Position numbers and translations under genes: made by a program
Part shown: positions 47,069 to 56,466 of the stretch, piece by piece
Position numbering within the stretch: position 1 is the first letter of the stretch
Layout of the letters: each line of letters begins with the position of its first letter
Notes under the pieces: generated by a model
Told to the model about the DNA's origin: nothing
Databases searched by the model: none
The model's input: only the letters and a program-made list of their open reading frames with translations
From: an uncultured Pseudomonadales bacterium
GTDB taxonomy: Bacteria; Pseudomonadota; Gammaproteobacteria; Pseudomonadales; Balneatricaceae
Reading direction: 5' to 3'
Assembly (NCBI GenBank): GCA_943787595.1
Contig: CALSNA010000005.1
Location: 186,001 to 250,000, forward strand
DNA length: 64,000 nucleotides

Positions 47069-49114
47069 ATGCGGGTGCTGCGAACCAGTTTTACCGGCGG
47101 AGAAATATCCCCCTGGCTGTACGGCCAGTTGCCCCATCCCAAACACCATACGGGCATTAAAACCGGCCTCAACATCATCTGCATGCCCTATGGTCCGGCA
47201 CAAAACCGGGCCGGTTTTAAAATGATTCGTGAAGTTAAAGACAGCAGCAAAAAGGTCCGGCTGATCCCCTATATTTACAACAATGAACAGGCCTATGTAT
47301 TAGAAGTGGGAAACCAGTATGTACGGTTCCACACCGAAGGCCAGACCATTATGACCGGTGAATCACCCTATGACATCACCTCGCCGTTTCTGGAAGCCGA
47401 CCTGTTTGATATCAAATACACCGACCCGGAATCGGATGTGATGACCCTGACCCACCGCAGTCATGCGCCCCAGGAACTCAAGCGCACGGCCGGTGATCCC
47501 ATCACCTTTGCCATGACCCCAATCACCTTTGGGCCCGGTATCAGTACTCCTCAGGATGTGGTTGCGAACGCCACGGGTACAGGCATTACCATCCATACCT
47601 ATGTCGTGACCGCTCTGGATCAGGACGGTCTGGAGGAATCCATCGCCTCCAGTGAGGTCAGCTGCAGCAATGATTTAACCCGCGCCGGTCACAGCAACAT
47701 CATTTCATGGACGGCAGTAGATGGGGCCAGCCGCATGCATGTGTACAAATATGAAAATGGCATGCCCGGTTTTATTGGCCAGACTCAGGGCACTGAGTTT
47801 ACCGATAACAACATCAATGCCGATACCCTGCAGGCACCCCCACAACATCAGGACCACCTGTTGTCCAGTACCGGTAACTATCCCGGGGCGGTGACCTATT
47901 TTGAGCAACGGCGTATCTTTGCCGGCACGAATAACGAACCGCAAAGCGTGGTCATGACCCGTTCGGCCACGGAAAGCAATTTGAGCCGTTCCGTTCCCAT
48001 CCAGAATGATGACGCCATAAAAATCCCCGTCAAGGGTACAGGCAGTATTGAACATCTGGTATCCGCCGCCGATCTGATCGTGCTGACCAGCATGAGTTCA
48101 TCCAAGATCACCTCCAGGGACAGCGACTTTATTACCCCGGCAAATGTCTGGCCGCGCAAGCTCGATGGCAGTGCCGGGGCCAGCCCGCTACGGCCCATTG
48201 TCGCACGGGACACCGTTTTATTTGGTGAGTCCACGGGCTCACACATTGCAGAAATGTTTTGTGGGGAGAACGTGCCCTATCTGACCCGCGATATTTCCGT
48301 GCTGGCCAATCACCTGTTTGACGATTACCAGATTGTAGACTGGGCGTTCATGCGTACCCCCTACCCCATTGTGTGGGCGGTTCGTAACGATGGGGTGCTG
48401 CTCAGTCTGACCTATTTACCGGATCGTGCGGCTCAGGATCAGGGGGTGCTGGCCTGGACCCACCATACCACTGAAGGCCTGTTCGAATCAGTGGCGGTGA
48501 TCCCTGAAAACGATGGCCGGGAACGCCTGTACGCTGTAATTCAGCGCACCATCAACGGTCAGGTCAAACGCTTTGTCGAGCGTATGGAAACACGCAACTT
48601 CAGCACCATTGAGGATGCCTTCTTTGTCGATTGCGGATTGACCTATCAAGGGGTTGCCGTGACCACAGTGACCGGCCTGGATCATCTGGAAGGTGCTACC
48701 GTGGCGGTAGTAGCCGATGGTATGGTTCAGCCCGGTATGACGGTGACCAGCGGCCAGATTACACTGACCCAGGCCGCGACTAAAGTACACGTGGGCCTGC
48801 CCTATGTGGCCGATATCAACACCCTGGCTCTGGCTCTGCAAAAAGAAGCCTGGGGTCAGGGCCAGCACAAGAACATCAGTCGGGTTGGCCTGCTGGTGCA
48901 TGAAACGGTGGGTATTAAAGCAGGTCCGGACGAAGACCAGCTAAGTGCCTGTGACATGACTGCACCGGATCACTATGGTGACCCGCACACACCGGTGTCC
49001 GGGGAGATTACCATCGATACGGAAACTACCTGGACCCATGATGCATCGGTATTTATTCGTCAGGACCAGCCCATGCCAGTGACGGTGTTATCGCTGGTCC
49101 TGGAGGTGCACTAA
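47069..49114 (+). CDS. Tail tubular protein B-like (nozzle)
   Basis: At 681 residues this is a large beta-rich protein of the tail nozzle family. The N-terminus is typical (FTGGEISPWLYGQL, then PYGPAQNRAGFKMI), with YVLEVGNQYVRFHTEGQ close behind. A fibronectin-like insertion lies at about 165-260, and APPQHQDHLL, FEQRRIFAGTNNEPQSV follow. It shares one base with the next gene's start (TAATG), suggesting coupled translation. Confidence 0.88.
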   Translation: MRVLRTSFTGGEISPWLYGQLPHPKHHTGIKTGLNIICMPYGPAQNRAGFKMIREVKDSSKKVRLIPYIYNNEQAYVLEVGNQYVRFHTEGQTIMTGESPYDITSPFLEADLFDIKYTDPESDVMTLTHRSHAPQELKRTAGDPITFAMTPITFGPGISTPQDVVANATGTGITIHTYVVTALDQDGLEESIASSEVSCSNDLTRAGHSNIISWTAVDGASRMHVYKYENGMPGFIGQTQGTEFTDNNINADTLQAPPQHQDHLLSSTGNYPGAVTYFEQRRIFAGTNNEPQSVVMTRSATESNLSRSVPIQNDDAIKIPVKGTGSIEHLVSAADLIVLTSMSSSKITSRDSDFITPANVWPRKLDGSAGASPLRPIVARDTVLFGESTGSHIAEMFCGENVPYLTRDISVLANHLFDDYQIVDWAFMRTPYPIVWAVRNDGVLLSLTYLPDRAAQDQGVLAWTHHTTEGLFESVAVIPENDGRERLYAVIQRTINGQVKRFVERMETRNFSTIEDAFFVDCGLTYQGVAVTTVTGLDHLEGATVAVVADGMVQPGMTVTSGQITLTQAATKVHVGLPYVADINTLALALQKEAWGQGQHKNISRVGLLVHETVGIKAGPDEDQLSACDMTAPDHYGDPHTPVSGEITIDTETTWTHDASVFIRQDQPMPVTVLSLVLEVH

Positions 49115-49602
49115 TGGACGTATTGAGTTTACTGGGGCTGTTTGCCAGTGCTAAAGGCACGTATGACCAAAGCCGTTCTGTCAGGGATGCCTACCAGCAA
49201 CAGGCCGAAACTGCCCGACAGAATCAGGTGCTGGCTGAAATGCAGGCTAAAGATTCCTTAGCTCGCGGTGTCACCACGCAACAGGGGCATCAGCGGCAGG
49301 TCAGGCAGCTTAAGGGCCAGCAGATTGCGAGCATGGCCGCACGGGGGCTGGATTTAAGCGAAGGCACGGCAGCGGATATGCTGGCTTCAACGGATATCAT
49401 GGCCGCACACGACCAGCAAACCATTGCCGACAATGCTGAACAGGAAGCCTGGGGCTTTCGCATGATGGGGGAAAACTATCAGGCCAACGCCTCGTTATTA
49501 AACAACCGGGCCAGTGCTGAAAGTCCCATTCTGGCCGGATTAACTTCCCTGCTGACCCAGGCCAGAACGGTCAGTCCAAAATGGTACGGTCAATCCTCAT
49601 GA
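49114..49602 (+). CDS. Internal virion protein, gp14-like
   Basis: The 162-residue protein is mostly helical and rich in Ala and Gln: a short hydrophobic start (VLSLLGLFASAKGTYD) and QQAETARQNQVLAEMQAKDS, then a QIASMAARGLDLSEGTAADM segment characteristic of the T7 gp14-type group. In T7 this protein is ejected and forms the outer-membrane pore for DNA. The identification relies on composition, length and order. Confidence 0.75.
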   Translation: MDVLSLLGLFASAKGTYDQSRSVRDAYQQQAETARQNQVLAEMQAKDSLARGVTTQQGHQRQVRQLKGQQIASMAARGLDLSEGTAADMLASTDIMAAHDQQTIADNAEQEAWGFRMMGENYQANASLLNNRASAESPILAGLTSLLTQARTVSPKWYGQSS

Positions 49603-51626
49603 ACATGCCGGTTTACAAGCAAACTCAGGTTGACCAGACAGCTACCCCTGGTGTCCGGCGCACTACCAGTGCATCCCCGGAGGTGCTGGGCAATGGCGGT
49701 CAGCTGACGCGGCTGGGTCAGGCGGTGGGTCAAATTCACCGGCAGATACAGGATCAACAGAATCTGGACCGGGTGCTGCAGGCCGAAGCCACCTTTACCG
49801 ATCAGGCCAGACAGTTTGAACTGGATGCCCTGAACCAGCAGGGCAGTCATGCCCACGGCCTGTCCGGTCAGGCCGATCAGTGGTGGCAAAAAACCAGCAC
49901 CGCTATGGCCGGTAATCTGGATAATGCCGAGCAACAACGGGCGTTTCAGCAACAGATTGCCTCGCGCCGGGAGGCTATGTTACGCAGCATCGGCAAGCAT
50001 GAAACAGCCCAGCGCAACCAGTCCCTGAACGCTTCAGCCAATGCCAGTATGGTCAGTGCCGTGGCGTTTGCGGCCATGCACCCGTTTGATGATGACATTC
50101 GAATTCGTACTCACACCGGCATCCGGCAAACCATTCATAATCAGGCCGAGCGGCTGGGCTGGAGCGATGAAGTTAAACAGCTGGCCGTGCAGGAACAGCT
50201 GACCGCATTACACAGCCAGATTGTTCAGGCCCAGGCCGTGGATGATCTGGATGCAGCCAAAGCCTATTATCAAAAGCACGAAGCCGAGATCATGGCCGAT
50301 GACCGGCGCACCCTGAAGGATCGTTTTGCCAGCATTGAGCGCAGGCAGAACAGTGACCGCAAGGCAGCCCAGGCCGTTTACGTCAGGCACTACCGCACCA
50401 TGCGTAATACGGTGGCCGCTGGTGAATTTCTGGATCGGGATTTTATTGCCCAGTACCGCAATCTGGCCGGCCAGATTACCGATCCGGCAGTCAGTCAGGA
50501 CATTATGGATACCCTGAACTGGCATACCCAACTGCGCGAATTTGTAAACGACGGGTTAAGCTATATGGACATGCTCAACCAGCGTGATTCCATCGCCGCC
50601 CTGCAGGTCAGTGGTGTCGACGATGTCCGGCACAAGACCTTTATGCTCAATGGGGCGAACAATATTCTGGGCCAGATTAAGGAGGACCCCTATCAGGCGG
50701 CCATTCGATTTAATTTACAGGATCCCGGTCTTTCACTGGGTCAGGCCTTAAAAGAGGGTAGCCTGGGTGATTATCTGGCTCAACAGACCCAAAAACAGGC
50801 CGGTGTTGAGGCCATGTGGGGCATTAAAACCCCCCTGATTCCAGACACCGAAGCCGGTATTCTGGCCCAGACGCTCAGTGAACCGGCTGGATTTGATACC
50901 CTGCGCCAGCTGGTCGGTTCCCTGGGTGGCGACAGTTACGATGTGCTGGGGCAACTGCTTAAACAGGGACACCACGAAGTCGCCGTGATGGGTGATCTGC
51001 TCACCCAGCCTGATCCAGCGGCAACCGCTGCAGCACATCTGGTGCATCAGGGCCGCATCATGGAAGAGGCCGATGCCAAAACCTACCTGCTGGCCGGGGA
51101 ACACAAGACCAGTTTTGAAAGTGGGTTTAACCAGTACATTACCGGCTCCGGTGCCATGCACGACGGGGTGGTCGATACTTTTAACCTGTTTGGTGATGAC
51201 TGGCAAATTCAGCATGCCCTGATGGAAGCGGCCAAAAAAGCCTATGTCGCCCTGTCTGCACGGGATATGGATCGCTCTGGCGAATACGATGAGGATCGCG
51301 CAGAACAGGCATTTAAAGCAGTGGTGGGCCAGGTGGTGGAACTGGACGGGCCCGGTATGGGTTTCGGCTGGAAATCCGACAATTACAAGCTGATCACACC
51401 CCGGCGCAACATGGGTGAGGATGAGGTCACCGACTGGCTGGCCAGTCTGCCCGAAAGCACCTTTGATCGTGTGGCCCATCTCGATCCTGATGAACTGCTC
51501 CAGCGGGTCAGAAATCTGGACTACCGGCTGCGGCACACGGGCGATCAGGGACACTATTATCTGGAACGCTTTGGCCGGTTTGTGCAGGGCCAGAACGGTC
51601 AGCCCTTCGTGCTGTCATACCCCTGA
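49599..51626 (+). CDS. Internal virion protein, gp15-like
   Basis: From the ATG at 49599 (MNMPVYKQTQVDQ), in an ATGA overlap with the previous stop, the product is 675 residues. It is almost entirely helical with many Gln and Ala, for example QIHRQIQDQQNLDRVLQAEA and QQRAFQQQIASRREAMLRSI. By order it corresponds to T7 gp15, which forms the periplasmic tunnel during ejection. A further start codon overlap links it to the next gene. Confidence 0.75.
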   Translation: MNMPVYKQTQVDQTATPGVRRTTSASPEVLGNGGQLTRLGQAVGQIHRQIQDQQNLDRVLQAEATFTDQARQFELDALNQQGSHAHGLSGQADQWWQKTSTAMAGNLDNAEQQRAFQQQIASRREAMLRSIGKHETAQRNQSLNASANASMVSAVAFAAMHPFDDDIRIRTHTGIRQTIHNQAERLGWSDEVKQLAVQEQLTALHSQIVQAQAVDDLDAAKAYYQKHEAEIMADDRRTLKDRFASIERRQNSDRKAAQAVYVRHYRTMRNTVAAGEFLDRDFIAQYRNLAGQITDPAVSQDIMDTLNWHTQLREFVNDGLSYMDMLNQRDSIAALQVSGVDDVRHKTFMLNGANNILGQIKEDPYQAAIRFNLQDPGLSLGQALKEGSLGDYLAQQTQKQAGVEAMWGIKTPLIPDTEAGILAQTLSEPAGFDTLRQLVGSLGGDSYDVLGQLLKQGHHEVAVMGDLLTQPDPAATAAAHLVHQGRIMEEADAKTYLLAGEHKTSFESGFNQYITGSGAMHDGVVDTFNLFGDDWQIQHALMEAAKKAYVALSARDMDRSGEYDEDRAEQAFKAVVGQVVELDGPGMGFGWKSDNYKLITPRRNMGEDEVTDWLASLPESTFDRVAHLDPDELLQRVRNLDYRLRHTGDQGHYYLERFGRFVQGQNGQPFVLSYP

Positions 51627-53452
51627 TGGGCCTGTTCACACCGGGTCATTCCACGCTGGTAGCGGATACCGGCGAAATCGGCTTTGGCGATATTTACCGC
51701 GGTTCCCTGGAACTGTTTCGCATGGAGGACAAAAGCATTTCCCGCACCACCATGATCAGCCCCCGTATTGGTGCTCAAATTGACAAGGCCCGGCAACTGG
51801 CCCCTGACCTGTTCAAAACACCGTATCAATCCAGACTGAATCCGGCCCTGTCATTTGCTCAGCAAACTCAGAATTTAGCGGCAGAATCGGCCACGTTTAA
51901 TCAGAGAGAGGATATCTACTTTAACCATGTTGATAATCTAAAACAGCGTTTTCCCGACGCCCGCTTTATGAACATGGATGAAATATATAACGATGCCGGT
52001 CAGGCCATTTTAACCCGGCGTCAGGCCCAGGCCAGCAAGGAACGCCATGCCTCCCCCGCTGCCCGGGGATTCGGTGCACTGGCAGGCACCCTGCAGGGGG
52101 CCATGGAGGATCCAGTCAATATCCTGTCCATGCTGCTGTTCAAACAGCCAGCCTCCACCTTTGTGGGTAAGGTAGCCTTCACTGGCGGTGTGGTCGCCGG
52201 TTCGGAAGCGGTCATCCAGCCCTCAGTTTATGGCTTTAAACAGGATGCCGGAGTGCCCTATAGTGTTGAACAGGCTCTGGGCAATATCGCACTGGCAGGA
52301 CTGGGCGGTGGCCTGCTCGAAGGCATGGGCCACGGCCTGGCCAAAGCCTACCGTGCGGCAGTCAGGCGCGGGAGGATTGTGGAAACCCCACACACCGAAG
52401 CAGCCGTTGATAGAATCGAAGCCCTGCAGGACACTGTGGATGAGGCCACCGGGCGCAACACGGTCTATGACAGATACCGGTTCTTTTTTGAACATGAACC
52501 CGTTGACGATATTAAAGTCACCCAGCCGTTGCAACCCACTCAGGAGGCTATTGAATCGGTCAGAAAACAGGGTGTATCAGATCGTTTTGCCGCCAGCTAC
52601 TACCGCGATGTGGTCCGGATTATGGCCGATGATCTGGCCCCTCACGGCGATGTGGTGTACCTGAAAGATGAATTTAGCCGCATTACCGGGCGCACCAAAA
52701 GCATTAATCCTGACTGGTTCCAGAATAACGACAATATGGCGTCCGTGGGATATGTTAGGGACACCGTAGAAAAAGCCCTGGCCGGTAAAAGCCTGGGCAA
52801 ACGGCAGGTTAATGTGATCGAATCGTTAATGGATGAGTGGGACGCCTTGCGCGGCGATGCTGAAACCGCTTCAACACGCTATGCAGGGGCTGCCGATCCG
52901 AACTATCCGGATACGGCCAGCCTGCTTCTGGGCCACAAGGTTAAGCCGGACTCGGCTGAAGAAGCGGCCCTGATGCAAAAAGACACCACGGATTTCCCCT
53001 GGGATGAACCTGACGCACGGACGGTTAAACTACAGGAGCGGGTTCAGGCACTGGCCAGAGCGGAAGCAGATCTGGAAGCGGGTCGTCCCGTGCACGGTGA
53101 TGAACCGGGCCTGCCAGTATCCAGATCGAAACCGGCCACCTGGGATGAATACCAGCGGCAACGTGCAGGCAGTCCAGCCACCTTCAAACCGGCTGACGGT
53201 AAGAGTCTGTGGGCCAAAACCAAAGGCCTGTTCAAAAAAGACGATGATGTTAATACCAATAAAACGCTGGATGAACCGGAACTGGATATGGCCGAAGCCG
53301 AAGCCCGGATTGCGGCGGGTGATCAGGATTTACCGGATGTATCAGTGACCGATTCATACGGCAATGTAATTCAGGTTCCGGCTAAAGTGGCCATGACCAA
53401 ATCGGATCGGGAAGTCAATGCCGTGACCAGCTTACTGGAGTGCATTAAATGA
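51626..53452 (+). CDS. Internal virion protein, N-terminal member of a gp16-like pair
   Basis: The 608-residue protein has a soluble helical start and a hydrophobic, glycine-rich stretch at about 145-235 (FVGKVAFTGGVVAGSEAV, LAGLGGGLLEGMGHGLAK), typical of large ejected proteins that enter the membrane. The C-terminal 150 residues are charged. I see no lytic transglycosylase motif. Its stop (TGA) lies in the first copy of a 21-bp repeat; the second copy holds the start of the next virion gene 538 bases on, so the two genes probably overlapped by ATGA before an insertion. Confidence 0.7.
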   Translation: MGLFTPGHSTLVADTGEIGFGDIYRGSLELFRMEDKSISRTTMISPRIGAQIDKARQLAPDLFKTPYQSRLNPALSFAQQTQNLAAESATFNQREDIYFNHVDNLKQRFPDARFMNMDEIYNDAGQAILTRRQAQASKERHASPAARGFGALAGTLQGAMEDPVNILSMLLFKQPASTFVGKVAFTGGVVAGSEAVIQPSVYGFKQDAGVPYSVEQALGNIALAGLGGGLLEGMGHGLAKAYRAAVRRGRIVETPHTEAAVDRIEALQDTVDEATGRNTVYDRYRFFFEHEPVDDIKVTQPLQPTQEAIESVRKQGVSDRFAASYYRDVVRIMADDLAPHGDVVYLKDEFSRITGRTKSINPDWFQNNDNMASVGYVRDTVEKALAGKSLGKRQVNVIESLMDEWDALRGDAETASTRYAGAADPNYPDTASLLLGHKVKPDSAEEAALMQKDTTDFPWDEPDARTVKLQERVQALARAEADLEAGRPVHGDEPGLPVSRSKPATWDEYQRQRAGSPATFKPADGKSLWAKTKGLFKKDDDVNTNKTLDEPELDMAEAEARIAAGDQDLPDVSVTDSYGNVIQVPAKVAMTKSDREVNAVTSLLECIK

Positions 53453-53990
53453 CGGCTTTGGGGCAGACCTCAGTTAGGTTGGCAAACATTTGTACCTCGA
53501 TTTCTTCATTAGTGAAACCAAACTTTTGGTGGCAAGCATGTCTCTTACTTTAGGTCGGCGCATGATAATGGTGGGCAGGGTGGTGCATTTTGTTTCAATG
53601 GGATAGGCAAGCGGAATTACGGCAGCACCAGAGGCGCTGATCTGGGTCATGTTTAACGGTCCTTATAGGCTTTATTGACTGGTTATGATTTGATCAGCAG
53701 GATTCAAAGTCCTTGACTGGCCTTTAAAATACAGGGGCAACACAAGTTATGCACGGTTTTATTAATATGTTTTAACAGGTTTACCCACAGATTTTGGGGT
53801 TAAGTTTGATCATTCTAATGATTTCAGTAAGCTATTGGTATTTTCGATTATTTCACAGATTTTATTTATGTTTTTGACCATGTATGCTTTATATTCTGGT
53901 TTTTTTATTAATTAAAATGAACACGGGTTTATAACCAAAGTAAACCTAAGCACCCATCATATTGTGCGTTTACTGGATTGCATTAAATGA
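53432..53990. repeat. Insertion bounded by a 21-bp direct repeat between virion genes
   Basis: TTACTGGAGTGCATTAAATGA at 53432 and TTACTGGATTGCATTAAATGA at 53970 differ by one base (written as 20-base cores: TACTGGAGTGCATTAAATGA and TACTGGATTGCATTAAATGA). The DNA between them is AT-rich and unlike the flanking late genes. It contains a minus-strand gene remnant near its left end and nothing identifiable from 53660 to 53969. Confidence 0.75.
53445..53650 (-). pseudogene. Phage tail assembly chaperone relic (siphovirus/myovirus type)
   Basis: On the minus strand MTQISASGAAVIPLAYPIET leads into TTLPTIIMRRPKVRDMLATK, after which a frameshift is needed to reach FGFTNEEIEVQMFANLTEVC ending PKAVI. 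The L..PI...L..RRPKV.D.L....E.E...FANLT order fits the Mu gp41-type tail assembly chaperones of long-tailed phages. The relic lies against the direction of all late genes, within the inserted DNA. A podovirus has no use for this protein, so it must come from another phage. Confidence 0.5.
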
Positions 53991-56404
53991 AGCACGTTAC
54001 CTGCATTAATCAGGCATTGGAAGCCGGGGCCATTGATCAGCGCATGGCTGATGAAATCCTCAGTGACATTCAGGCGTATGCCCAGCAGCTGCGGCGCACG
54101 GGTGAAATACAGGCCGAATCCCTGGCTGCTGAAATGGCCCTGCAGCGCATGGCCGTAGCCAAACAGCGCACCAAACACCATACCGCTCTGGCCATCCTGA
54201 CTAACCAGCGCAATCTGGAGGCTATTAAAGCCCATCCCAAAAGTATGGAAGCCGGGATCATGTCATTGCTGACCAAGGATCTGAAAGTGCATCAGGGCAA
54301 GACCCCCTGGGCCAATGTGGATTACCGGGCCAAATCTATTTTGGGGCTGGCCCACGGCAAGTTTTCCAAAGGACTCGAAGCCCTGCACACCACCCATTTT
54401 GGTTTAAAACAGGACCGGATGACGGTCAGGGCCACGGTGCGGGAACTGTTTGGCGAAGCATCCGGTAACCCAAAGGCCAGAGAAGCGGCTCGTGGCTTTG
54501 CTGATGCGGCAGAATACCTGCGGGAACGGTTCAACCGGGCTGGCGGTTACATTCCCAAACGGGACGACTGGGGAATGCCACAGTCCCACCGTCAAAGCCG
54601 GGTGGCTAAAGTCTCTGAAGATGCCTGGGTCAATGATGTCAAGCCCAGACTGCACCGGGAAAAGATGACCGACGACGAAGGCGTTCCCCTTACTGATGAA
54701 GCCTTTGATGCCGGAGTACGGCAGGCCTACTGGAACATCGTCAACAACGGCATGTCGGCACAAAAAGCAGGCCGGTTCAAGGGCAAGCGGCTGGGCAACC
54801 AACGCATGGAAAGCCGGTTTCTGGTGTTTAGGGATGCCGATGCGTGGCTGGGCTATCAGGAACAGTTTGGCGAACCCGACATGTTTCACACCATGACCGA
54901 CCATTTAAACACCATGAGCCATGAAATCGCCCTGCTGGAAGTGTTTGGTCCCAATCCCAAACAGGCCTTTGAATACCTCAAGGACATGGCCGGTATGCAG
55001 GACCGGTATTTCATAAATCTGGTTAACAACACCTTCAAGGTGGTGTCCGGGGAAACCGATGCACTGGCCGAAAGCCGGGTTCAAAATGCCTTTGCCCAGA
55101 TCTTCGGCACGAGCCGCCACGGAATGGTGGCTGCACAGCTGGGCTCGGCAGTGATTACGGCCATATCTGACTCAGTGTTTGCCAAAATGACCCGTGCCTA
55201 CACCGGCATTCCCGCCGTGAAGATGATGCAGCAACAACTCAAACAACTCAATCCTATGGATGAAGCGGATCGAACCTGGGCCACCCACATGGGCCTGGTG
55301 GCTGATTCGTGGACCCATCGGGCGGCAGCGTCAGCCCGGTTTGGCGGAGAAACCGATCCCTCTGCCGTGGGTCAGAAAGCCTCCGAAGCGGTGTTACGGG
55401 CTTCAGGTCTGTCCCAGTGGACCCAGGCTCATCGCAATGCCTTTGGTCTGGATTTCCAGTGGCATCTGGCCCGTCAGGTGAGCAAATCCCTGGATCAGAT
55501 CGAAGACCGTTTTCAGGCCTTGCTGCGCCGTCACGGAATCACCGACGAAATTTGGGAGGTCGCGCGACGTGCACCTCTGGAACATCATGACGGGGCAGTG
55601 TACTTTCGGCCTGAGAATATCCAGCACGTAGACGGGCTTAAACCCCGGATGGCCGATGAATACGCCTCTAAAGTACTCGATGCCATGAATACGGAAATGG
55701 ACTTTGCCAACCCCATGCCGGATGCCCGGATCCGTTCATTTATGACCGGCGGTCACCAGCGCGGCACCTTCAGTGGCGAGTTTCGACGGATGGTGATGAT
55801 GTACAAGGGCTTTGCCATGTCCGTATTAACCACACACATTATTCGCGGTGTGACCCGCGACTGGAATGGCCGGTTCAATCTGACCTACATGCCCAAACTG
55901 TTGCTGGGTCTGACCCTCATGGGCGGCTTGGCCCTGCAACTCAAGGATATCACCAAAGGCCGGGAACCCCGCAATATTGACAATCCTGAATTTTTGACTG
56001 CGGCCATGATTCAGGGTGGCGGTCTGGGCATTATTGGCGATTTCGTCTATGCGGGTATCTCTGGTGAGTCCCGTTTTGGTCACAGTATGGCCACCACTGC
56101 TTTGGGTCCGGGCGGCGGGTTTGTGACGGATACGCTGGAACTGGGTTTCTCGCCTTTGGGCAAAACCCTGTCCGGGGATGATACCAACTTTGGCCGGGAA
56201 CTGGGCCAGTACCTGAAAATGTACACCCCCGGTTCCAGTCTCTGGTACACACGGCTGATTACGGAACGGGCCGTCTTTGACGAGTTTCAGGAATGGGCCG
56301 ATCCCCGGGCACACACCAGCTGGCGACGACTGGAGTCACGCTTCAAAAAAGAATACGGGGCCGATCACTGGTGGTCCCGACAGGATGCCCTGCCTGAGTT
56401 TTAG
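53987..56404 (+). CDS. Large internal virion protein, C-terminal member of a gp16-like pair
   Basis: The 805-residue protein is helical with regular basic and acidic patches (INQALEAGAIDQRMADEILS, then TPWANVDYRAKSILGLAHGK, LNTMSHEIALLEVFGPNPKQ). A membrane-like stretch lies at about residues 640-665 (LLLGLTLMGGLALQL). Similar proteins follow the gp15-type protein in BPP-1-like podoviruses and are ejected with DNA. The start codon lies in the second 21-bp repeat. The stop codon touches late element D. Confidence 0.75.
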   Translation: MKHVTCINQALEAGAIDQRMADEILSDIQAYAQQLRRTGEIQAESLAAEMALQRMAVAKQRTKHHTALAILTNQRNLEAIKAHPKSMEAGIMSLLTKDLKVHQGKTPWANVDYRAKSILGLAHGKFSKGLEALHTTHFGLKQDRMTVRATVRELFGEASGNPKAREAARGFADAAEYLRERFNRAGGYIPKRDDWGMPQSHRQSRVAKVSEDAWVNDVKPRLHREKMTDDEGVPLTDEAFDAGVRQAYWNIVNNGMSAQKAGRFKGKRLGNQRMESRFLVFRDADAWLGYQEQFGEPDMFHTMTDHLNTMSHEIALLEVFGPNPKQAFEYLKDMAGMQDRYFINLVNNTFKVVSGETDALAESRVQNAFAQIFGTSRHGMVAAQLGSAVITAISDSVFAKMTRAYTGIPAVKMMQQQLKQLNPMDEADRTWATHMGLVADSWTHRAAASARFGGETDPSAVGQKASEAVLRASGLSQWTQAHRNAFGLDFQWHLARQVSKSLDQIEDRFQALLRRHGITDEIWEVARRAPLEHHDGAVYFRPENIQHVDGLKPRMADEYASKVLDAMNTEMDFANPMPDARIRSFMTGGHQRGTFSGEFRRMVMMYKGFAMSVLTTHIIRGVTRDWNGRFNLTYMPKLLLGLTLMGGLALQLKDITKGREPRNIDNPEFLTAAMIQGGGLGIIGDFVYAGISGESRFGHSMATTALGPGGGFVTDTLELGFSPLGKTLSGDDTNFGRELGQYLKMYTPGSSLWYTRLITERAVFDEFQEWADPRAHTSWRRLESRFKKEYGADHWWSRQDALPEF

Positions 56405-56441
56405 GGGGGTGTGCATACCTCTGAAAAATGGGTTTACACTG
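56404..56441 (+). promoter_or_regulatory. 38-bp late element, copy D
   Basis: GGGGGGTGTGCATACCTC followed by TTTACACTG at the standard spacing. It begins within the stop region of the preceding gene and lies 25 bases ahead of the tail fibre gene. Confidence 0.75.
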
Positions 56442-56466
56442 TACCTCAACATGAATGAGGTCAGGC

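Noticed and set aside
50748..51554. 268-residue minus-strand frame within the gp15-like gene
   Set aside because: Antisense to a strongly supported late gene; arises from high-G+C codon use.
38884..56441. T7-type promoters read by a phage single-subunit RNA polymerase
   Set aside because: No such polymerase gene is in the prophage, and the repeated element does not resemble the known T7-group promoter consensus.
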